From Clusia tigrina (Eukaryota; Arthropoda; Insecta; Diptera; Clusiidae), in NCBI GenBank assembly GCA_920105625.2, contig CAKKTE020000077.1:1655723-1719722 (forward strand): a stretch of DNA of 64,000 bases, written 5' to 3'. The number at the start of each line of letters is the position of its first letter. Positions within the stretch are counted from its first letter, which is position 1. The notes under the pieces are model-generated. The model had not been told where the DNA came from and searched no databases. It saw nothing but the letters and a program-made list of their open reading frames with translations. A program made the position numbers and the translations under genes. Shown piece by piece: positions 33,901-44,581 of this stretch.

Positions 33901-34524
33901 ATGAGTGATTGTGAGAAAGAAAGGATTTGTATTTTAATGTTATTAAATAATGCTAACGTTGCTGCATTGAAGCTATTAAAATATAGGGAGACTTCCAAAA
34001 AAGGCGCTTGTGGGTGAAAGACTGGAAGCTGAGAAGGGCACGTAAAGGTAACTTTTACCTTCTTCATCAGGAGCTAAGGTTATGCCCAATCGTACAGACA
34101 ATATTTGCGAATTTTCGGAGCTGCTGAAGTTGGTGGAATCTGATATTCAGCGTTGGCACTTTCCCCATTGCATAGGACCTCTAGATGGCAAACATGTCGC
34201 ATTTAGAGCTTCTAAGTCAGATGGTGCGTTGTACTACAACTATAAAGGATTCCATAGTGTTTTTTTTATAGGCAATATGTGATGCGAATTACAAATTCAT
34301 TTTTGTTGATATTGGGTGTACTGGTCGAATCAGCGACGGAGGTGTCTTAAATCGAAGCGATCTTAGAGATGTTCTGTCCAAAGCAGATACTTTTTTTTCA
34401 AAGGATACAATTAGTGGTAATAATAGACGATGCCTTTCATTTGGAAAAACATGTAATCAACGACATTACTGACGAATCTTCACGAGAAATTGTAAACTTT
34501 ATAGAATATATCTTAGAAAGTTAG
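33901..34524 (+). pseudogene. PIF/Harbinger transposase, copy A (with N-terminus)
   Basis: Opens at an ATG (MSDCEKERICILMLLNN). After a frameshift it gives RRLWVKDWKLRRARKG and FYLLHQELR, the start of Harbinger transposases. A deletion of the middle follows, then CIGPLDGKHVAFRASKSD (first catalytic Asp), YYNYKGFHSVFF, a frameshift, ICDANYKFIFVDIGCTGR and ISDGGVLNRSDL. DDAFHLEKHVI (second Asp region) remains, but the preceding LPHVIIG block is deleted here. The third residue is not identifiable. Family transposases are about 350-400 aa; about half is left. Only this copy retains the N-terminus, because the tandem-array breakpoint (33,995) lies inside it. Confidence 0.85.
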
Positions 34525-34680
34525 TGTTGATCAGGCTTAATTAGCCTGTCCACTAACAAAAGCAATGTACTATGACACCACTAAAATGTAATAAAACACA
34601 GAGAGAGAGACCTAACGGAACAAAGCAGGGGTAATAATGAGACAGAATTGATTAGAGTGTGGTGGAATGAGACAGTACAG

Positions 34681-34957
34681 GTGTGCTGTTGATTTCTGAG
34701 ACATAATAAAAAATGCTTGGGGAAAAATTTCCTTTCATTGAAAGATCTCTGATGAGGACAAGTGGTGTGTCCGAAATAGCTATAAGATCTGCCAAAAAAT
34801 GTTTCAATAATTCTTCTTCTTCTTCTGAAAAATTATTACGGTGGTATAACCACACATACGCAATTGCAACTACTGTTGCAACTTGTCTTGGCAATAAATT
34901 CGTTATAAAAATAATCTTCATATTCACAGAATTGAGGACTATCGACTTACTCACATT
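34681..34957 (-). repeat. Segment Z, copy A, with a conserved short frame
   Basis: Inverted relative to most of the fold-back element at 36,160-36,517. All three array copies keep an open minus-strand frame of about 100 codons (34,652-34,954 here), with VATVVAIAYVWLYHRNNF and an acidic run SEEEEELLKHFLADLI. I do not recognise the protein. Conservation may simply reflect recent duplication. Confidence 0.6.
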
Positions 34958-35009
34958 CTTAGTTCATACTTATTCTGTGTAGTGTCGTTAAGGGGATAAT
35001 TTAGTGTGC

Positions 35010-35709
35010 TTATTACTTAGACACCTTGAACATATTAGGCGGGTTTTTGAATTTTATTAAGTCGATCATTTATAGTCTGTGCATTATTGTTTAGTCCAAG
35101 TTCTTTAGTCTCGCTTTCGTCGTCTGCTGTGAGCAAATCAAAACGGTTTTAGGAGGTTGGGTTGCTTAGCCAATAAGATTTTAATGTATTTTGTTTACGA
35201 TTTTGTGTTATTGTTTTATATTTCTTGTTGCTATTTTTCGCGCTGAGGTGATTTTAAGCTGGCGAGCGAATTCTTTTTAGTTTTGTTGCTGTAAATGCTG
35301 TTGTTTTTGAGTATGTCAAATTTGTTACCTTGCCTGTTTGCACTTTCGCTTGTTGCCATTCGTAGAGTCTGAAGATATTGTTGTTGTAGTCGTTACATTA
35401 GAAAAAGGAGTTATTGGGAGTACTTTGGTTGATGTAGGTGTATTTGTGGTTGTGGCTGTCACTATTGTTGTAGTTAGATGGTTTAGTAGAAATGAATCTA
35501 CCGCTGTTGTTGCCTCTCTTTCTCCGTAAGTTAGAATCTTAATTTTTTTATAATACTTTATTTGGAAATATATTGGAAATGTCCCAGATAGCTGTCGCGA
35601 ATTGTATACAGCGATCACTACACTATCGCACATATATATCACTGTAATTATTTAAATTAAGGCTAGAATACGAAGCAAACGTATATGCGTCCGCACACTG
35701 CGGCTATAC
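35010..35709 (-). pseudogene. 5' fragment of a second Jockey-type LINE (5' UTR and ORF1 start), copy A
   Basis: The minus strand starts with a 5' region resembling the 5' end of the array LINE (GCGATAGTGTAGTGATCGC-type stretch near 35,608-35,630). It then encodes a Thr-rich ORF1 N-terminus (FLLNHLTTTIVTATTTNTPT; 35,325-35,642) and continues frameshifted with NRFDLLTADDESE and NKIQKPA. That corresponds to the NRFELLAVNDKTD and IQKPIAQ segments of the neighbouring LINE ORF1. A related but distinct subfamily. Confidence 0.7.
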
Positions 35710-36159
35710 AACCCAACTGAAAAAAAAATTGTTGGTGATAATTTTTCATTGTCAATGAACTCTCAAAATCCACATGTCGAAATATTACAGCTGCGTTTAA
35801 GTAAAAAAATTAATTCGACTAACAAAAAAATGTATTTATTCATTATTAAAGAAAGAGACACTGCCTCGGTTTAATTAAAAGCCTAAAGCCGTTTACTTGG
35901 TTCGTTTAGCTGCATTTTTGGCTTATTTTGAAGATATTTCTGAGATTATTGAAATTGTTGTTATTTGGGCATACTGTAAAAGAGTTAAGTTCCCGTATGA
36001 CCAGCTATTTCCTAATTTTCGTTTCCCTATGCTCATAACTCTTCTAAGTTTCGTTTCCCTATACTCTATCTTTGGTCCATGACCATACTTAAATATGCAC
36101 GCAGAGGGGTATTACTGGGGCACTCGGACCATATTTTAATATAAATAAATTCTTATTAA
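35710..36159 (-). mobile_element. Element X part 1, unit U0
   Basis: Matches X copy 2 from about 20,295 to 20,715, including ATTACTGGGGCACTCGGACC. Truncated at its left side where the LINE 5' scrap begins. Confidence 0.72.
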
Positions 36160-36517
36160 TGAAGATTATTTTTGTAACGAATTTATTGACAAGACAAGTT
36201 GCAACAGTAGTTGCAATTGCGTATGTGTGGTTATGCCACTGTAATAATTTTTCAGAAGAAGAAGAAGAATTGTTGAAACATTTTTTTGGAGATCTTATAC
36301 CTATTTCGGACACGCCACTTGTCCTCATCAGAGATCTTTCAATGAAACGCAATTTTACCCCAAGTATTATTTTATTATGTCTCAGAAATCAACAGCACAC
36401 CAAGGAGGGTTCATAATTGGAAATGGCAACTACTGTTGTAACTTGTCTTGTCAATAAATACGTTACAAAAATAATCTTCATATTCACAGAATTGACGACT
36501 ATCGACTTACTCACATT
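36160..36517. mobile_element. Fold-back element inserted in X, unit U0
   Basis: 358 bp bounded by TTATTAA on both sides (36,153-36,159; 36,518-36,524), while the undisrupted X copy has TTATTAA once. Its two halves are complementary: TGAAGATTATTTTTGTAACG at the left pairs with CGTTACAAAAATAATCTTCA near 36,460-36,480, over more than 50 bp. The left half also matches segment Z in reverse. It lacks coding capacity. Confidence 0.66.
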
Positions 36518-36626
36518 TTATTAATTATTTTAGTTATTAGTAGTATAATATTAAGTCAAAAAACCAAACAATTTTGATTCTTCCACTTATGATTACCATG
36601 GTGCATTTACAATGAACAAATTTGAA
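36518..36626 (-). mobile_element. Element X part 2, unit U0
   Basis: Continues X after the fold-back insertion (TTATTTTAGTTATTAGTAG). It ends with the LINE target duplication AAATTTGAA (36,618-36,626). Confidence 0.72.
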
Positions 36627-36841
36627 CTTTTTTTTAATTTTTTAATTTTTTATTACTTCCTCTATACTCGTATATTACAATCTGTAACAATAATATTAAG
36701 TAATATTTTGTGCAGGTTTGGATTTAATATGCTCTTGTTGCCAATGCCAAAAGAACTTCTTTTATTTATTTGTTTATTAAATTTTCTCTATTTATCCATC
36801 ATTTTATTTATGTATATAATTAATTATTTATTTTGTTATTG

Positions 36842-39476
36842 TTATGTATTTATTTTTTTAAACCTTCCTTTAAGTTCTGTAGGGGTAATTCGCTTCAATC
36901 GTCTTGGAGTTGCACCCTCCGTGTCTGCTGCACTACGCAGTTCCATGTTTTGATGGCCTCTCAGTCGGTGTATATGTTTGGTGCTGTATTTTGTGATTGT
37001 GTCCTTGATGGCTTCAATGTGTAGGTCACGGTGTATACCCTCGTTCGGGATATACCATTCAGCATTTGTAATTGTTCGTAGTATCCTTGACTGCATTCGT
37101 TGTATTAAATTTAAGTTTGATATGCTAGCTGTGCCCCATATCTCGATTCCATATTTCCAGATAGGCGCTATTATTGTCTTGTATATTATTAGTTTGTTGT
37201 AGGGAGATAGTCTAGATGCTCGTCCAAGTAGCCAGCTTAACTGTCGGTACTTATTTTTTGCTTGTTAATGATGTGCTGCTTCCAAGTCAATTTTTCGTCT
37301 ATGGTTATTCCATGATATTTTGCAGCAGAGAGGGTTTTTATTTTTTTGCATATACAACTTGTACAGTTTTGTCTTTATTTATCTCTATTCCCCATAAGTC
37401 ACACCATGCTACTACATTGTCCAATATATGTTGGATTGTATTTGTTGCCTTTTTTTCCTCATTGTGTGAAGCCATTAAAACTGTCTCGTCTGCGAATGTT
37501 GCTATCATCGCATTGCTTTTCGTTGGAATTGGTACATCAGCTGTGAATATTTAGTATAGTAGAGGTCCTAATACGCTGCCTCGTGGTACTCCAGCTGTCA
37601 CTGGTAGGATGTCTGAGCAATCCTCGTCATATTTTATGTAGAATTGTCGTTCGCTTATATAGCTCTTTAAAATGTAATAATAATTTTGTGGAAATATTCG
37701 CTTAAGTTTATATAGAAGTCCTTTGTGCAACACCTTGTCGAATGTTTTTGGAATGTCCAAGTATACAGCTACGCAGTACTTTTTGTTGTCTATACTTTCA
37801 AGGATTTTGTTTACAACCCTGTGGACCTGTTGCACAGTTGAGTGTTGTCTTCTAAATCCAAACTGATGGCTGGGTATTAAATTGTTTGTTGTTAAGTTTG
37901 GCTCTAATCTGTCCTATAGTATCCTTTCAAATACTTTCGATAGTATTGGGAATAGACTGATAGGTCGGTAAGAAGTTGTTTTGGTGGCATCTTTTCCTGG
38001 CTTGCTGATGGCTGTTATCTATGCAACTTTCCATAAGCGAGAGAAATACTTAGTTTTTAGCATGCACTTAAATATATTTCGGATATATATTATAGCTATA
38101 TCAGGCATTTCTTTTAGCATTTTCCCGCTTATCAGATCATATCCTGGCGCCTTTTTGTCTTTTAATTTTAAAATTTTGTTTTTGATTTATGCCACTGACG
38201 TCTTTTTTGTTTGGGATTGCGGGATATTTATTACATTGTTAAGATGAGTGGCTTGATTGTCCATTTCGCTTGTAAATATTTCAAGGAAATGTTTGGCCGG
38301 TGTGTTGGCTTTGTCTTTACTTGTTTTCGCCCTTGTACCGGTTTGTGTTTTGATAGGAGGTTTGTGTATTATTGCACCAGTGAGTTTTTTCGTAGCCTTC
38401 CAAAGAGAGTAATTTGTTGACGTGGTCGTTCCCAAGTTCAGCATATGTTTTTCTAGTTCCTTTTCTCTGTTTTTCTGAAGTAAAATATTTAATTGATTTT
38501 TTGCCTTGTTTAGGTTGCGTTTATCTTCCGGATTCTTAGTGATTTGCCATGTTTTCCGGAGCTTCCTTTTCCATTTAATTATTCCCTTGATGAACGCTGG
38601 TGTAGTGTCCATATTTGCTAACGTTAGATTTGGTGTTGAAGCTGTGATTGCTTCGATGACGCTATCATTGAAGTATGCGATTGCGGAATTGATTTCATTT
38701 TTTTTTAATCGTATATCATCTATTTTTAGTTGTTTTTCCAGTGATAGACCAAAATTATTCCAGTCAGTTTTATTGTTATAAATGCCTGAGAAAAGTCTTG
38801 CCTCTATTAATCCTAGTAATGTCATTAGGATTGGGGAGTGGTCTGAGGATAATTCTAAACATGATTTAATAGTCAGCTGTTTATGAAGAATATTTTTTGT
38901 GATGCAGAAGTCTATTAAATCTGGTTGTTTTTTTGTATCTGTTGGCCAATGGTTCACTAGTGCTAATGAATCGACCATTACTATATCGTATAGCTTTAAG
39001 TAACTCGCGTCCTTTTGCGATTGTCAACCTTGATCCCCATAAAACATTTTTAGCGTTATAGTCACCTCCGGCTAAATAGCGATTCCCCAGTTTTTTAAAT
39101 AGTCAAGATATTGTTCATTTGTGTTGTTATATTTTGGTGGACAATAGACAGCAGATACTCCGATTTGTCCTTTCGAGTCTTTTAGTGCTATTGTGGTTGC
39201 TTGAAGGTTTTCTTTTTTATATGCGCCAAGTTCAATGTAATTCATATTTTTTTTTATAATGATCGCCGTTCCACCGTGAGATTTGTTGTCAGGATGATTT
39301 GTGTAATGGATGTCAAAGTTAGGGAATTTAACATATGTTTTGTCTGTAGCATGTGTTTTTGAGATTAACATCACATCTATTGAATTATTTATTAGGAAAG
39401 TATTTAGTTCTAGTTCATGGCGCGACAGGCCATTTGCATTCCATATTGCAAAATTTATTTTATTTACTGCGTTCAT
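36842..39476 (-). pseudogene. JOC-1 ORF2: endonuclease and RT, unit U0 copy
   Basis: APE endonuclease starts MNAVNKINFAIWNANGL; the catalytic Glu block reads ISKTHATDK (Glu to Lys; the U1 copy has SETHATD). After a frameshift near 39.08 kb it continues with IDFCITKNI and LSSDHSPILMTLLG (endonuclease end). RT follows: VHRVVNKILESIDNKKYC, VYLDIPKTFDKVLHKGLLYK, VTAGVPRGSVLGPLLY. After an in-frame stop comes TFADETVLMA, where YADD would be expected (FADE), and the C-terminal RILRTITNAEWYIPNEGIHR. Defective through several stops and catalytic changes. Confidence 0.88.
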
Positions 39477-39650
39477 CTATTTTGCATACAAGCATAGTTA
39501 CTATGTTCATCATACTTCATTCGAATAGATCGTCATTGTTTGATATTATTTCATATGTACTGTTGCCTTTTATTTGATTTGGCTCCTGTGATATTGTTTC
39601 CATTTGTGCAGCTTGAGCGTATGAAATACCAGAGATGATTTTCTGGCCAT

Positions 39651-40888
39651 TTATTTTTGTATTGTGTTTGTTTCAATATTGATTTGTTCATTTGTTTCTT
39701 TCTTGCGAAGTGTAGGGTATCTCTGGACTTGTAGAGCTTTATATATCGCACATCCTCTGTAGTTTGCCGTGTGGTTTTCACCGCAAAGTACGCATTTAAT
39801 ATTTACTCTATCAGCGTCGATTTTAATTGGGCACATGTTTGTCTTGTGTTTTCCAGCATATTTGACACACACCGGGTCTATCTGGGAGTAGTTTTTTGTG
39901 TGGCCGTACTTTTGGCAATTTGTGCAATGGGGAATTGTTCTCTTTTGTCGGGGTGGCTCAAAGCTAAATTTGCAGAGTAGGAGGTGAATAATGTCGTATA
40001 TGCTTTTATTGTTATCTTTTATTTTCAATTCAATTGAAAATAGTGAAAGTGGTTGTTTTATTTTGGCACCATTAGCTATTTGGATGTTATGGATATTTGT
40101 CACTTCATGGCCTAGTTCGGCTAATTCGTTTTTAATGTCTTCTGTGTCGGTTGAATGGTGCATATTTCGTAATACCACTCTAAAGCCTCGCTCATCTTTT
40201 GGTCGAAATGTGTAATACTTTGTCCCTTTTTGCTTTCATAATTCAATTACTTTTGTGTAGTGTGTGGATTCTTTGGGTTGAATTTTTATTTCGTTCTTGC
40301 TGAGAATTTTCATTTCGTACAATATATTTGGCATGGAATTTAGTGCTTCAGATAAGGCTTTTATATTTTCAACATTCTGAACATATATAGGAGGCGGTTT
40401 TTGTAAACGTTGCGCAATTGGTTTTTGTATATTAATGTTCGCATTTGTCCACTTTTGTTTTGTTCTTCACTGTTGTCTTGAGAGTCCGTTTTGTCATTTA
40501 CTGCTAACAGTTCGAATCTGTTTCTTGTGTTTGGAGTGATAGGCTTGCTCAGCCAATATTTTTGGAGTGATGTTTGTGTTGTGTTAAACATTTTATTTTT
40601 CGGTCTTTTGTTACTAGTGTTTTGTTCATTTAACTTGTTTGGCGATTGTTTTTCGCGGTTTCGTTTTGTGTTTTTATTTTCGGTAATTTTATTACTGGTT
40701 TTAATATTTATGTTTTTTACTTGCGTATTTGTTGTTGCTGGTGTAATTGGTGTAGTTCCGATTGCCATTATTGGTGAGTTCCAGCTAAAAATCGTTCCCG
40801 TCGCAGTCACCGGTGTTACAGTTGTGGTAGAGGAGCTTTGAGTTGTTATTGTTTTTGCTGAAGTAGTAATTGGTGGATGAAACTCCAT
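39651..40888 (-). pseudogene. JOC-1 ORF1 (gag-like), unit U0 copy
   Basis: Starts MEFHPPITTSAKTITT with a Thr-rich N-terminus; KYWLSKPITPNT, then a core (HHSTDTEDIKNELAELGHEV, FSIELKIKDNNKSIYD), then three zinc knuckles: CTNCQKYGHTKNYS (last Cys changed to Ser), CVKYAGKHKTNMC (second Cys changed to Tyr) and CVLCGENHTANYRGC (intact). An RNA-binding, LINE RNP-forming protein in the family. A frameshift near 40.37 kb breaks this copy. Confidence 0.85.
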
Positions 40889-41293
40889 AGTGGAAGTCGC
40901 TCATTCTACACTCCAAGATAGGGAATTGCTGGCACCTAGTAGAGCGGGAGAGCAAGATCGTTCTCTGCTCTCTGTCACTTCGACCGGCAATTTGGAGTCG
41001 CCGTTGTTTTCGTTTCAGACGAAAGAAAAATATGCTTTTTTTTTTGTTGCTGTTTTTTGTTTAAGTGTGTCAGCCTTACTCCTTATAAATTTGTGATTTG
41101 TTCTTATTTTATTCTATTTTAAAAGATGTGTCCCAGTAAGTGACCGGTAGATTCGTTCTAGTCGATCACTGCACTATTGCACTTTTTCTTTACAACTTAA
41201 GTTACTTTAACTTAATAAATTTGTATTGGAGAATTAATTTTTGCGCAGCGAGCTTAAACACGTCTGCCATTTTCAAAACTTACAATATCAAAA

Positions 41294-41840
41294 AAATTTG
41301 AAAATGGAAGGAATAGTTATAGTATATTAAATGAACTTGTTTGTTAACATAAGAGTTTTCAACTCCAAATTAAATATTATAATATTTTTTGAGTAATTAT
41401 CTCCTTTTTTAGAAGTTTCGTAGTTAATTTTAAAACACAAATGAAGTGAACCCCTAAAAGTTTCATTTAAACGTAGTCCTGATTTCATAAAATTTCATTT
41501 CTTCAAATATTCAACATTTTACATAAACATACACAACATCCCAGCAGTGAAACCAACTAGATAATATACTAGTAAAACTCATATATATGTAATATTCATA
41601 TATTCGAGTATGTATGAACAAATAATGTGTACTCGAACATGTATAAGAATTTTTGTGCAAAAATGAGGAATGTGTTTCCACTTTTCTTTGCGGACGCTTT
41701 GCGGATATTTTAGTTAACTTGAAGATTTATCTCTAAAATGAGGAATTACAAAAAGCGAATGAAACTATAAAAAGAACTGTTTATCTTCAAATTCCAATAT
41801 TTGTCTTTACTTCCCTTTTTATCAAATTGACAAGAAAGGA
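41294..41840 (-). mobile_element. Element X part 3, unit U0
   Basis: Resumes X after the LINE: AACTCCAAATTAAATA, CCCAGCAGTGAAACCAACTAG, TTGACAAGAAAGGAAC, matching 20,890-21,225. It stops at GGAAC, where the next unit's Harbinger sequence is fused. Confidence 0.72.
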
Positions 41841-42405
41841 ACCAAAAAGGCGCTTATGGGTGAAAGACTGGAAGCTGAGAAGGGCACGTAAAGGTAACTT
41901 TTACCTTCTTCATCAGGAGCTAAGGTAATGCCCAATCGTACAGACAATATTTGCGAATTTTCGGAGCTGCTGAAGTTGGTGGAATCTGATATTCAGCGTT
42001 GGCACTTTCCCCATTGCATAGGACCTCTAGATGGCAGACATGTCGCATTTAGAGCTTCTAAGTCAGATGGTGCGTTGTACAACAACTTTAAAGGATTCAA
42101 TAGTGTTTTTTTATAGGCAATATGTGATGCGAATTACAAATTAATTTTTGTTGATATTGGGTGTACTGGTCGAATCAGCGACGGAGGTGTCTTAAATCGA
42201 AGCGATCTTAGAGATGTTCTGTGCAAAGCAGATACTTTTTTTTCAAAGGATACAATTACTGGTAATAATAGACTTTTACCGCACGTAATTATTGGTGACG
42301 ATGCCTTTCATTTGGAAAAACATGTAATCAACGACATTATAATTGTCTACTGACGAATCTTCACGAGAAATTGTAAACCTTATAGAATATATCTTAGAAA
42401 GTTAG
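41841..42405 (+). pseudogene. PIF/Harbinger transposase remnant, copy B
   Basis: Same order as copy A but without the N-terminal 94 bases. It keeps RLLPHVIIGDDAFHLEKHVI, including the second catalytic Asp region lost from copies A and C, so it preserves the older state. A frameshift after FNSVFL and others remain. Truncated and non-functional. Confidence 0.83.
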
Positions 42406-42552
42406 TATTGATCAGGCTTAATTAGCCTGTCCACTAACAAAAGCAATGTACTATGACACCACTAAAATGTAATAAAAAACAGAGAGAGACCTAAAAACAA
42501 AGCAGGGGTAATAATGAGACAGAATTGATTAGAGTGTGGTGGAATAAGACAG

Positions 42553-42829
42553 GTGTGCTGTTGATTTCTGAGACATAATAAAAAATGCTTGGGGAAAAAT
42601 TTCCTTTCAGTGAAAGATCTCTGATGAGGACAAGTGGTGTGTCCGAAATAGCTATAAGATCTGCCAAAAAATGTTTCAATAATTCTTCTTCTTCTTCTGA
42701 AAAATTATTACGGTGGTATAACCACACATACGCAATTGCAACTACTGTTGCAACTTGTCTTGTCAATAAATTCGTTATAAAAATAATCTTCATATTCACA
42801 GAATTGAGGACTATCGACTGACTCACATT
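42553..42829 (-). repeat. Segment Z, copy B
   Basis: Same segment as 34,681-34,957 with a few substitutions; the minus-strand frame (42,491-42,826) remains open, with YVWLYHRNNFSEEEEELLKH. Confidence 0.6.
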
Positions 42830-42869
42830 TTTAGTTCATACTTATTCTGTGTAGTGTCGTTAAGGGGAT

Positions 42870-43565
42870 TAATTAGTGTGCTTATTACTTAGACACCTTG
42901 AACATATTAGGCGGGTTTTTGAATTTTATTAAGTCGATCATTTATAGTCTGTACATTATTGTTTATTTCAAGTTCTTTAGTCTCACTTTCGTCGTCTGCT
43001 GTGAGCAAATCAAAACGGTTTTAGGAGGTTGGGTTGCTTAGCCAATAAGATTTTAATGTATTTTAATTACGATTTTGTGTTATTGTTTTATATTTCTTGT
43101 TGCTATTTTTCGCGCTGAGGTGATTTTAAGCTGGCGAGCGAATTCTTTTTAGTTTTGTTGCTGTAAATGCTGTTGTTTTTTATTATATCAAATTTGTTAC
43201 CTTGCCTGTTTGCACTTTCGCTTGTTGCCATTCGTAGAGTCTGAAGATATTGTTGTTGTAGTCGTTACATTAGAAAAAGGAGTTATTGGGAGTACTTTGG
43301 TTGATGTAGGTGTATTTGTGGTTGTGGCTGTCACTATTGTTGTAGTTAGATGGTTTAGTAGAAATGAATCTACCGCTGTTGTTGCCGCTCTATCTCCGTA
43401 AGTTAGAATCTTAATTTTTTTATAATAGTTTATTTGGAAATATATTGGAAATGTCCCAGATAACTGTCGCGAATTGTATACAGCGATCACTACACTATCG
43501 CACATATATATCACTGTAATTATTTAAATTAAAACGTATATGCGTCCGCACACTGCGGCTATACA
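42870..43565 (-). pseudogene. 5' fragment of second Jockey-type LINE, copy B
   Basis: Counterpart of 35,010-35,709. The ORF1 start frame (43,197-43,514) keeps the same Thr-rich sequence. It lacks the GGCTAGAATACGAAGC stretch that copies A and C share near the left edge of the 5' UTR. Confidence 0.68.
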
Positions 43566-44015
43566 AAACAACAGAAAAAAAAATTTTTGGTGATAATTTT
43601 TCATTGTTAATGAACTCTCAAAATCCACATGTCGAAATATTACAGTTGCGTTTAAGTAAAAAAATTAATTCGACTAACAAAAAAAATGTATTTATTCATT
43701 ATTAAAGAAAGAGACACTGCCTCGGTTTAATTAAAAGCATAAAGCCGTTAACTTGGTTCGTTTAGCTGCATTTTTGGCTTATTTTGAAGATTTTTCTGAG
43801 ATTATTGAAATTGTTGTTATTTGGGCATACTGTAAAAGAGTTAAGTTCCCGTATGACCAGCTATTTCCTAATTTTAGTTTCCCTATGCTCATAACTCTTC
43901 TAAGTTTCGTCTCCCTATACTCTATCTTTGGTCCATGACCATACTTAAATATGCACGCAGAGGGGTATTACTGGGGCACTCGGACCCCTTTTTAATATAA
44001 ATAAATTTTTATTAA
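43566..44015 (-). mobile_element. Element X part 1, unit U1
   Basis: Counterpart of 35,710-36,159; includes GGGGCACTCGGACCCC at about 43,972. Confidence 0.72.
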
Positions 44016-44080
44016 TGAAGATTATTTTTCTAACGAATTTATTGACAAGACAAGTTGCAACAGTAGTTGCAATTGCGTAT
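44016..44080. mobile_element. Fold-back element, left piece (split by BEL-2), unit U1
   Basis: TGAAGATTATTTTTCTAACG to GCAATTGCGTAT. The uninterrupted version at 36,160 continues GTGTGGTTATGCC; here BEL-2 follows, and the element resumes GTGGTTATGCC at 51,672. Confidence 0.7.
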
Positions 44081-44581
44081 TATTATTCCACCTTACTTTT
44101 GCTGGGTCCTGATGGTTACACCAGACCCTTGTTTTGTGGTTATGAAATAGCCTAGGTGCAAAACCAAGACTAATATTGAATGAAGATACTGGTGCTTATA
44201 ACCAGATCTTCGATATTTGTGTGGAAAGTAGCCTAGGTACAAAACCAAGACTATTGTTGAGTGAAGGTACTAGTACATATAACCAGTCCTCCGGAATGAC
44301 CAATTCAATAAAACACTCGTTGATAGATTTCAAAGAACTGATACATATTTAATAACTTCACTTAATGTATACTATTACAATTGAACCATTATTGCTTACT
44401 TAGATATTTTACATATAAAATAAAACATAAACAAGTAATAAAAAGGTAATGCAAAAAACTACAATTAATGTGCACAAAGTGCTGATGCACGTGAAAATTC
44501 GGTGTCAGCGATTTGCGCTGTCGTTGGCCGCAGGCAAGGGCGTGCATTGCAGAGGTTGTTGACTTCGCTTAGAATGCAACA
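44081..44581 (-). repeat. BEL-2 copy 1 3' LTR (edge truncated)
   Basis: Matches 51,172-51,671. The outer 20 bases (TGTTAAGAGTGGGAATTCTT in the other LTR) are absent; sequence jumps from GCGTAT to TATTATTCCACC. Contains direct sub-repeats of the type TAGCCTAGGT(A/G)CAAAACCAAGACTA near 44,149 and 44,229. Confidence 0.9.

Larger units (their letters stand above)
36627..41293 (-). mobile_element. JOC-1: near full-length Jockey LINE, unit U0
   Basis: 4.67 kb with AAATTTGAA at both ends (36,618-36,626 and 41,294-41,302). It carries a 5' UTR, a gag-like ORF1, and an ORF2 with endonuclease and RT. The 3' end has a T-run on the plus strand (36,628 on), i.e. a short poly(A). It is inserted in element X. 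The same insertion, with the same target duplication, is found at 52,072-56,713. Confidence 0.9.
33995..41840 (+). repeat. Tandem array unit U0 (7.85 kb, no BEL insertion)
   Basis: Homologous landmarks recur 7,846 bp later (for example the Harbinger MPNRTDN start at 34,082 and 41,928). U0 contains Harbinger A, segment Z, a LINE 5' scrap, X part 1, the fold-back element, X part 2, the Jockey LINE and X part 3. Its left edge is inside a longer Harbinger sequence, so it shows the pre-duplication state. Confidence 0.88.

Noticed and set aside
35338..35529. Val-rich plus-strand peptide repeated at 43,210 and 58,600
   Set aside because: It is the shadow of the Thr-rich LINE ORF1 start on the opposite strand.
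37216..37554. Hydrophobic plus-strand frames (also at 52,662) as membrane proteins
   Set aside because: They are antisense to the JOC-1 reverse transcriptase, and their hydrophobic look comes from the AT-rich complementary strand.
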